Of a DNA stretch of 5,279 nucleotides, positions 1 to 5,279 are shown one piece after another. The position numbers and the translations under genes are program-made. This stretch comes from an uncultured Mucispirillum sp. Its GTDB lineage: Bacteria; Chrysiogenota; Deferribacteres; Deferribacterales; Mucispirillaceae. How positions within the stretch are numbered: the first letter of the stretch is position 1; each line of letters opens with the position of its first letter. Location: positions 1-5,279 of the forward strand of contig CAMWVK010000144.1 of assembly GCA_947177675.1 (NCBI GenBank), given 5' to 3'. The notes under the pieces were generated by a model, which was given only the letters and a program-made list of their open reading frames with translations, was not told the origin of the DNA and searched no databases.

Positions 1-36
1 ATATTATGATTTATTATATTTTTTTATGGTGAGCAG
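1..36 (+). other. Leader upstream of the ISP gene; possible tail of an upstream frame
   Basis: Very AT-rich leader with a run of seven T at 19-25. TATTAT-like hexamers at 2-7 and 12-17 could serve as a -10 box, but too little upstream sequence is present to test for a -35 element, so no promoter is called. The frame of the large gene is closed upstream by TGA at 7-9. A second frame is open from position 3 to TGA at 30-32, four bases before the ATG at 37, so an upstream gene could end there and share an operon. A third frame is open from position 2 to TAG at 56-58. These frames are too short to identify any protein. Confidence 0.35.
28..33 (+). promoter_or_regulatory. Ribosome binding site for the ISP gene (GGTGAG)
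   Basis: GGTGA at 28-32 matches the 3' part of the extended Shine-Dalgarno consensus AAGGAGGTGA and lies four bases before the ATG at 37. It supports that ATG as the start. The ATG at 26-28 is in another frame and runs into TAG at 56-58. Confidence 0.6.
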
Positions 37-3000
37 ATGTCATTTACAAAACTTTTAGATAAATTTAGAGAAGAAGCAAAAAACAAAAGAGAGCAAGGCA
101 CATTATTTGAAAAGTTTACTCAAAAATATTTAACTATTTCAACAGTATATAAAGAGATTTATGAAAAAATTTGGTTATGGCAGGATTTTCCATATAGAGA
201 TGGTGCAGACACTGGTATAGATTTAGTTGCAAAGCATAAATATGAAGATAAATATACAGCTATACAGTGTAAATTTTTTGAAGATGGCTCTACCATACAT
301 AAAAGTGATATAGATTCTTTTATATCCTGCAGCGGCAAAAGTTTTAATATAGATGAAAAAAAATATTATTTTTCTAACCGTATGATAGTAACTACTGCAT
401 CGCACTGGGGAGCAAATGTATTATCTACTATAGAACACCAGCAAATTCCGACAACTTGTATTGATTTTAATGACTTTTTATATGATGAAAATATTGACTG
501 GTCATTATTTACAGAAAATAATATTGATACATTACAGTATAAAATAGAAAAGAAATCTATACGACCACATCAGAAAGAAGCGGTAGAAAATATATTAAAA
601 GGTTTTGAAACTGCTGATAGAGGCAAGCTGATAATGGCTTGTGGCACTGGTAAAACATTTACCAGCTTAAAACTGGCAGAAACACTTGGTGTTGGCAAGA
701 ATATCCTTTTCCTTGCTCCATCTATTTCCTTAGTATCGCAAAACATAAAAGAATGGTTATCAGAAAGTTCTGTTGAAATAGGCTGTATTCCTGTATGTTC
801 TGACAGCAGTGTAGGCAAAAAGGAAGAAGATAGTATTGACAATAGTTTAAGCGAATTTCAATATACAGCTTCTACTAATGTTGATGATTTTGTTGCAAGA
901 TATAAAAGTATGCCAGACAATATAATGAAAGTTGTGTTTTCTACATATCAGTCTATAGATGTAATATATGAGGGTCAGAAACAGTGTGATTTTGAGTTTG
1001 ATTTAATAATATGTGATGAAGCTCACAGGACAACGGGAGCAACTATTTCTGGCAAAGATGAATCACATTTTACTAAAATACATAATAATAACTTTATAAA
1101 AGGCAAAAAAAGAATATATATGACTGCTACCCCAAAAGTATTTAGTGAAAACATAAAGAAAAAAGCGGAAGAAAGCGAAGTTACATTATGGTCTATGGAT
1201 GATGAAGAAGTATATGGTCAAGAACTATATAGGCTTGGTTTTGGTGAAGCAGTGGAAGAAAACTTATTAACTGATTATAAAGTAATAATATTAAGTGTAA
1301 GCCAAAGCTATGTTCACAGATATTTCCAAAGAGATATTGATACAAAAGAATTAGATGACTATGGTAAGATAGTTGGTGTATGGAACGCTCTTTCAAAACA
1401 TAATTTAGTAGATATTACTACCTATACAGAACAAAATGACCCAGAGCCAATGAAAAGAGCTGTTGCTTTTACTGGCACTATTAAAGCATCATATACATTT
1501 AAAAAACTTGTTAATAATGCATATAATTTTTTTGATTATAAAGCAAATGACCTTGTAAAATTAGATGTAGACCATATAGACGGCAAAATGCCAAATATTG
1601 AAAGAAATAAAAAACTGCATTATTTAAAAGAAGAACCAGAAGAACATATATGTAAAATACTTTCTAATGCAAGGTGTTTATCTGAAGGGATAGATGTGCC
1701 TTCTCTTGATGCAGTTGTATTTTTAAGCCCAAGAAGTTCTATGGTGGATATAGTGCAGTCTGTGGGTAGGGTTATGAGAAAAAGCCCAAATAAAAAATAC
1801 GGCTATATAATTCTGCCTGTTGTAGTGCCTGATGATATTCCACCAGAAGCAGCACTTAATGATAATAAAAGATACAGTATAATATGGAATGTTTTGCAGG
1901 CTCTTCGCTCACATGATGATAGGTTTAATAATATAGTAAACTCGTTACAGTTTAATAAGAAAAACCAAACAAGAATTATATCTTCTCACATTGGCAATAA
2001 TGGAAATGAAACACCATATTCACCTAATGAATTAGAATTTGAGATAGGTTACCATGAAGCTTTAGCAGATGCATTATTTAATAAAATAGTGCAAAAATGC
2101 GGTGATAAAATCTATTGGGAAAAATGGGCATCAGAAGTTACTGATTTAGCAAAACTACACATTAAAACAATCAATGAATTATTAGAAGAAAATAAAAATA
2201 CTAAAACAGCATTTAATTCATTTTTACATATATTAAGGGCAAATTTAAATAACGATATAACCCAAGATGATGCAATAGAAATGATAAGCCAGCATTTAAT
2301 AACAAAACCTATTTTTGAGGCTTTATTTTCCACATATTCATTTGTTAATAATAACCCAGTATCAAAAGCCATACAAGATGTATTAGATAATATGGACGAT
2401 GGCAGACTTATAAAAGGCTCTGAAAAATTAAATAAATTTTATGATTCTGTTAAAAGGAAAGTTGATTCTATCCAGACTGTTGAAGAAAGGCAGATGATTA
2501 TTAAAGAATTATACAGCAAATTTTTTAAACTTGCCTTTAAAAGTGCTTCTGAAAAGCTAGGTATAGTTTATACACCAGTAGAAGCAGTTGATTTTATTAT
2601 AAAAGCAGTAGAATATGGACTTAATAAACACTTTAATAAATCTATAAGTGATAAAGATATACATATTATAGACCCATTTACAGGCACAGGAACATTTATT
2701 ACAATGCTTTTGCAAAGCGGCTTAATAAAAGATGAAGATTTAGAATATAAATATAAAAATGAAATACATGCCAACGAACTTGTGTTATTAGCATATTATA
2801 TTGCAGCTATTAATATTGAAGAAACATACCATACATTAAGCAAAAAAGAAGAATATACCCCATTTGAAGGCATTGTTTTAACTGACACTTTCCAGCTGGC
2901 AGAAACTAAAGATACTATAATAGATATAAAAGAAAAAAACTTTTTAGAAGAAAATTCATGCCGTCTTATAAAGCAGAAAAATGCACCTATAAAAGTAATT

Positions 3001-4740
3001 ATTGGCAACCCACCATATTCAGTAGGTCAAAGGTCAGAAAATCATAATAATAAAAATACTAAATATGAACAATTAGAAAATAAGATAGCTAAAACTTATG
3101 CACTATATTCTAATGCACAACTCAAAAATAGTTTATATGACTCCTATGTGAAAGCATTTAGATGGGCAACTGACAGACTTGATGATAATGGTATAATTTG
3201 CTTTATTACAAATAACGGTTATATTGATAATAATGCATTTGATGGTTTTAGAAAATGTTTAAGTGAAGATTTTACACATATTTACTGCTTTGATTTAAAA
3301 GGAAATATTCGAAAGTTTAATAAAGATGAAGGGGAAAATATTTTTGGTAATGAAAGTATGACAGGTGTTGCTATTCTCTTACTTATTAAAGATAAGAGTA
3401 AAAAACAGCCTGCCACTATAAATTACAGCACTGTTCCAAATAACTTAAAAACAAAGGAAAAATTAGAATATCTTACAAAACATACAATTGATACATTGAA
3501 CTGGGATACAATAATACCAGATAAAAATAATGACTGGCTTAACAAAAGAGATGATGAATTTGAAAAATTTATTCCAATTGGTGATAAAAAAACTGGTGAT
3601 AAAGCTATATTTAGCATTTATTCAAGGGGTATAACTACAGGCAGAGATAGTTGGTTATATAATTTTTCAAAAAACAATCTAGGTAACAATATAACAAATA
3701 CTATTAATTACTATAATTCTGAGATTATAAGATTACAGAATGGTTTAATAACAGAAAAAGATGTAACTACAGATGAAACAAAAATAAAATGGACAGATAC
3801 TTTGAAACAACGATTAAAAAATAAACAAACACTAGAGTATAGTGGAAAGCATATTTCAATAGCATCATATAGACCTTTTACAAAAAAATATCTCTATTAT
3901 TACAAAATATTAATCCATAGAACATACCAAATGTTGAAAATTTTTCCAACAAAAATGCACAGTAATATATTAATATCAATTAGTGGAATAGGTGCGTCTA
4001 AAGATTTTATGCCATTAATAAGTGATAATTTGGTAAATCTTGATGTAGTAGAAAAAACACAATGTTTCCCACTATATTATTATACTAAATATGATACAAA
4101 AAATGCTATTGAAAGCTTAAATGAAGAAGTTGATGAATATGGATATATAAAAGAATATGCCATAACTGATTATGCTTTAGAAGAATACCAAAAAAAATAT
4201 GGAAAAGAAGTAACAGAAGAAGATATTTTTTATTATGTATATGGCATACTGCATAATAAAGAATACAGAGAAAAATATTCAAATGATTTAAAGAAAACAC
4301 TTGCCCGCATACCTTTTGTAAAAACTGCATCAGATTTTAATGTTTATAATAAAGCTGGCAGAGATTTAGCAGAAATTCACCTAAATTATGAGACAATAGA
4401 GCCATATAATTTAGAAGAAGAAAGCAAAGAAAACCCAAGCTATAAAGTAGAAAAAATGAAATGGAATAAAGATAAAACTGAATTAAGGTTTAATAATGAT
4501 ATAATATTTAAAAATATTCCACCAAAAGCATTAGAATATGTAATAAATGGCAGAAGCCCTATTGAATGGGTAGCAGACCAGTATAAAATATCAATAGATA
4601 AAGCAAGCGGAATAAAAAATGACCCAAACTTATATTCTACTGATGAAAAGTATATTTATAATCTAGTAAAACGAGTAGTAACTGTCAGCCTAAAAACATT
4701 AGATATTATAAATAACTTACCAAAATTTGATGTGGAGTAA
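37..4740 (+). CDS. Type ISP single-chain restriction-modification enzyme (nuclease-helicase-N6-adenine methyltransferase-specificity)
   Basis: Predicted cytoplasmic enzyme that methylates adenine at its own target and cleaves unmodified DNA after ATP-driven translocation. Seen in the 1567 residues: an Mrr-like nuclease at about 1-165, with GTLFEKF near 21-27, the GADTGIDL motif (likely catalytic D62) and QCK at 77-79; an SF2 helicase at about 170-600, with RPHQ 176-179, Walker A ACGTGKT 201-207, DEAH 327-330, TATP 363-366, SEGIDVPS 549-556 and QSVGRVMR 574-581; a helical coupler to about 825; a gamma-type methyltransferase, with YTPV 845-848, DPFTGTGTF 879-887 and catalytic NPPY 991-994; and a target-recognition region from about 1150, with YRPF 1278-1281 and a conserved tail (SGI 1524-1526, DPN 1529-1531). 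Length and order match LlaGI/LlaBIII, also single chains of nearly 1600 residues. All motifs look intact, with no frameshift. The ATG follows a GGTGAG site and an in-frame stop at 7-9. Activity and specificity are inferred. A defective enzyme cannot be excluded, but a split Type I system or a lone methylase is ruled out. Confidence 0.95.
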   Translation: MSFTKLLDKFREEAKNKREQGTLFEKFTQKYLTISTVYKEIYEKIWLWQDFPYRDGADTGIDLVAKHKYEDKYTAIQCKFFEDGSTIHKSDIDSFISCSGKSFNIDEKKYYFSNRMIVTTASHWGANVLSTIEHQQIPTTCIDFNDFLYDENIDWSLFTENNIDTLQYKIEKKSIRPHQKEAVENILKGFETADRGKLIMACGTGKTFTSLKLAETLGVGKNILFLAPSISLVSQNIKEWLSESSVEIGCIPVCSDSSVGKKEEDSIDNSLSEFQYTASTNVDDFVARYKSMPDNIMKVVFSTYQSIDVIYEGQKQCDFEFDLIICDEAHRTTGATISGKDESHFTKIHNNNFIKGKKRIYMTATPKVFSENIKKKAEESEVTLWSMDDEEVYGQELYRLGFGEAVEENLLTDYKVIILSVSQSYVHRYFQRDIDTKELDDYGKIVGVWNALSKHNLVDITTYTEQNDPEPMKRAVAFTGTIKASYTFKKLVNNAYNFFDYKANDLVKLDVDHIDGKMPNIERNKKLHYLKEEPEEHICKILSNARCLSEGIDVPSLDAVVFLSPRSSMVDIVQSVGRVMRKSPNKKYGYIILPVVVPDDIPPEAALNDNKRYSIIWNVLQALRSHDDRFNNIVNSLQFNKKNQTRIISSHIGNNGNETPYSPNELEFEIGYHEALADALFNKIVQKCGDKIYWEKWASEVTDLAKLHIKTINELLEENKNTKTAFNSFLHILRANLNNDITQDDAIEMISQHLITKPIFEALFSTYSFVNNNPVSKAIQDVLDNMDDGRLIKGSEKLNKFYDSVKRKVDSIQTVEERQMIIKELYSKFFKLAFKSASEKLGIVYTPVEAVDFIIKAVEYGLNKHFNKSISDKDIHIIDPFTGTGTFITMLLQSGLIKDEDLEYKYKNEIHANELVLLAYYIAAINIEETYHTLSKKEEYTPFEGIVLTDTFQLAETKDTIIDIKEKNFLEENSCRLIKQKNAPIKVIIGNPPYSVGQRSENHNNKNTKYEQLENKIAKTYALYSNAQLKNSLYDSYVKAFRWATDRLDDNGIICFITNNGYIDNNAFDGFRKCLSEDFTHIYCFDLKGNIRKFNKDEGENIFGNESMTGVAILLLIKDKSKKQPATINYSTVPNNLKTKEKLEYLTKHTIDTLNWDTIIPDKNNDWLNKRDDEFEKFIPIGDKKTGDKAIFSIYSRGITTGRDSWLYNFSKNNLGNNITNTINYYNSEIIRLQNGLITEKDVTTDETKIKWTDTLKQRLKNKQTLEYSGKHISIASYRPFTKKYLYYYKILIHRTYQMLKIFPTKMHSNILISISGIGASKDFMPLISDNLVNLDVVEKTQCFPLYYYTKYDTKNAIESLNEEVDEYGYIKEYAITDYALEEYQKKYGKEVTEEDIFYYVYGILHNKEYREKYSNDLKKTLARIPFVKTASDFNVYNKAGRDLAEIHLNYETIEPYNLEEESKENPSYKVEKMKWNKDKTELRFNNDIIFKNIPPKALEYVINGRSPIEWVADQYKISIDKASGIKNDPNLYSTDEKYIYNLVKRVVTVSLKTLDIINNLPKFDVE
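4734..4737 (+). promoter_or_regulatory. Ribosome binding site (GGAG) for the downstream gene, inside the end of the ISP gene
   Basis: GGAG overlaps the last sense codons of the large gene, just before its TAA. It lies three bases from the ATG at 4741, which is tight, and nine bases from the in-frame ATG at 4747, which is within the normal range. It therefore favours either translational coupling at 4741 or true initiation at 4747, two codons in. Its position means the second gene would be translated by ribosomes finishing the first. Confidence 0.55.
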
Positions 4741-5279
4741 ATGAAAATGGGAAAAAATAATCAAACAGATAAAACAAAAGTAGTTTTAACCATTCATTCA
4801 GATGATAAACAAGAGTTATCATTATTCACACAAACTTTAAATTCATTTGGTGATATTTTTTATGGAACAATAAAAGAGTTTGATGGTAAAGGCAATAATA
4901 CAACAGTATATATTCAAGAAATTAAAAAAGGTTCTTTTGTTATTGATTTTCTTTGTGCAGTACAACCTATTATACCTACTCTTTTAGCAAATTCTGGAGA
5001 AATATTATTTAATAAAATTAATGAATTATGGAAAAAATTACTTAATGAAGAACAACCAAAAACAACACATGAATTAATAATGATGAAAGATACAGCAAAT
5101 ATGGTTGAAGTATTAACAAACAATGCAAACGATACTATGACAATAAATATAAGTGTTAATGGAAATGATAATTTAATAAACTTCAATCATGAAGGTGCAA
5201 AGAAAGCTTTAAAATTTGCAAAAACACTAAAAATTGAAGAAGAACGAATACTACTTTATAAAGTTACAATGGTTTGGGA
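4741..5279 (+). CDS. Unidentified protein, 3'-truncated by window edge
   Basis: I do not recognise this protein with confidence. The frame is open for 179 codons to the window edge, so the C-terminus is missing. The start is ATG 4741, directly after the TAA of the ISP gene, or ATG 4747, which is better spaced from the GGAG. Visible features: a polar lysine-rich N-terminus; a beta-like strand VVLTIHS (14-20); a predicted helix around 23-39; a hydrophobic patch from GSFVIDF (64-70) through about residue 83, interrupted by Asp and prolines, so not a convincing membrane span; a helix around 86-103; a strand-like TINISVN (134-140); and a Lys/Ala/Glu-rich helix around 151-168. There is no signal peptide, nuclease, nucleotide-binding or DNA-binding motif. 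The pattern of a strand, a helix, then an 'I..GSF.IDF' segment faintly recalls uncharacterised proteins of bacterial mobile islands, but this is from memory only. Codon use matches the upstream gene, and the zero-base junction indicates one operon. It may be an accessory of the restriction system or merely a neighbour in a defence island. Confidence 0.8.
   Translation, partial: MKMGKNNQTDKTKVVLTIHSDDKQELSLFTQTLNSFGDIFYGTIKEFDGKGNNTTVYIQEIKKGSFVIDFLCAVQPIIPTLLANSGEILFNKINELWKKLLNEEQPKTTHELIMMKDTANMVEVLTNNANDTMTINISVNGNDNLINFNHEGAKKALKFAKTLKIEEERILLYKVTMVW

Noticed and set aside
19..25. T7 run before the ISP start as a rho-independent terminator or phase-variable promoter tract
   Set aside because: No GC-rich hairpin precedes it within the window, and runs of this length are common at this base composition.
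37..2000. HsdR subunit of a Type I system or Res subunit of a Type III system
   Set aside because: The same polypeptide continues into methyltransferase and specificity domains, so it is not a separate subunit, and no hsdM, hsdS or mod gene is present in the window.
223..4330. Several minus-strand open frames of about 60-90 codons within the large gene
   Set aside because: They lie wholly antisense to a gene with intact domain motifs, have low-complexity Phe/Ile/Leu/Ser-rich translations expected from the complement of AT-rich coding DNA, and no recognisable domain.
2521..4740. Lone adenine methyltransferase of the PglX/BREX or Type IIG kind
   Set aside because: The NPPY methyltransferase is in frame and continuous with an SF2 helicase and an Mrr-like nuclease. 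That whole-protein order and length fit Type ISP instead.
4731..4760. Terminator or promoter between the two genes
   Set aside because: There is no intergenic space, and no inverted repeat or paired -35/-10 elements stand out at the junction.
4914..5186. Minus-strand 90-codon frame that looks like a membrane protein
   Set aside because: It is antisense to the downstream gene. Its hydrophobic look comes from reading the complement of Lys/Asn/Glu-rich codons, and the plus-strand frame is open throughout and well placed after the ISP stop.

Overview
The window is a very AT-rich stretch of bacterial DNA. Almost all of it is one very large gene, followed without a gap by the start of a second, unidentified gene. 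Codon use is strongly A/T-ending (AAA, GAA, ATA, TTA, AGA dominate), as in a low-GC bacterium. Sequence alone does not settle the phylum; Campylobacterota, Bacillota, Deferribacterota and spirochaetes all remain possible. No RNA gene, CRISPR array, insertion sequence or attachment site is visible.

Layout. Positions 1-36 are a short T-rich leader with a Shine-Dalgarno-like GGTGAG; a possible upstream reading frame stops at TGA 30-32. Positions 37-4740 encode an intact 1567-residue protein with the architecture of a Type ISP (single-polypeptide) restriction-modification enzyme, the group typified by lactococcal LlaGI and LlaBIII. In order it carries an Mrr-like nuclease, an SF2 DEAH-box helicase/translocase, a helical coupler, a gamma-type N6-adenine DNA methyltransferase (DPFTGTGTF and NPPY motifs), and a C-terminal target-recognition domain. 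From 4741 to the window edge runs an open frame of at least 179 residues with no recognised catalytic motif. Its first ATG directly follows the TAA of the large gene.

How it works. By analogy with characterised family members, the large protein should both protect host DNA, by methylating adenine on one strand of an asymmetric site, and restrict unmethylated invading DNA, by ATP-driven translocation and cleavage when two enzymes converge. It needs no separate HsdS or HsdM subunit, and none is visible. The abutting second gene is very probably co-transcribed and translationally coupled. Whether it belongs to the defence function is unknown and is the main open question in this window.
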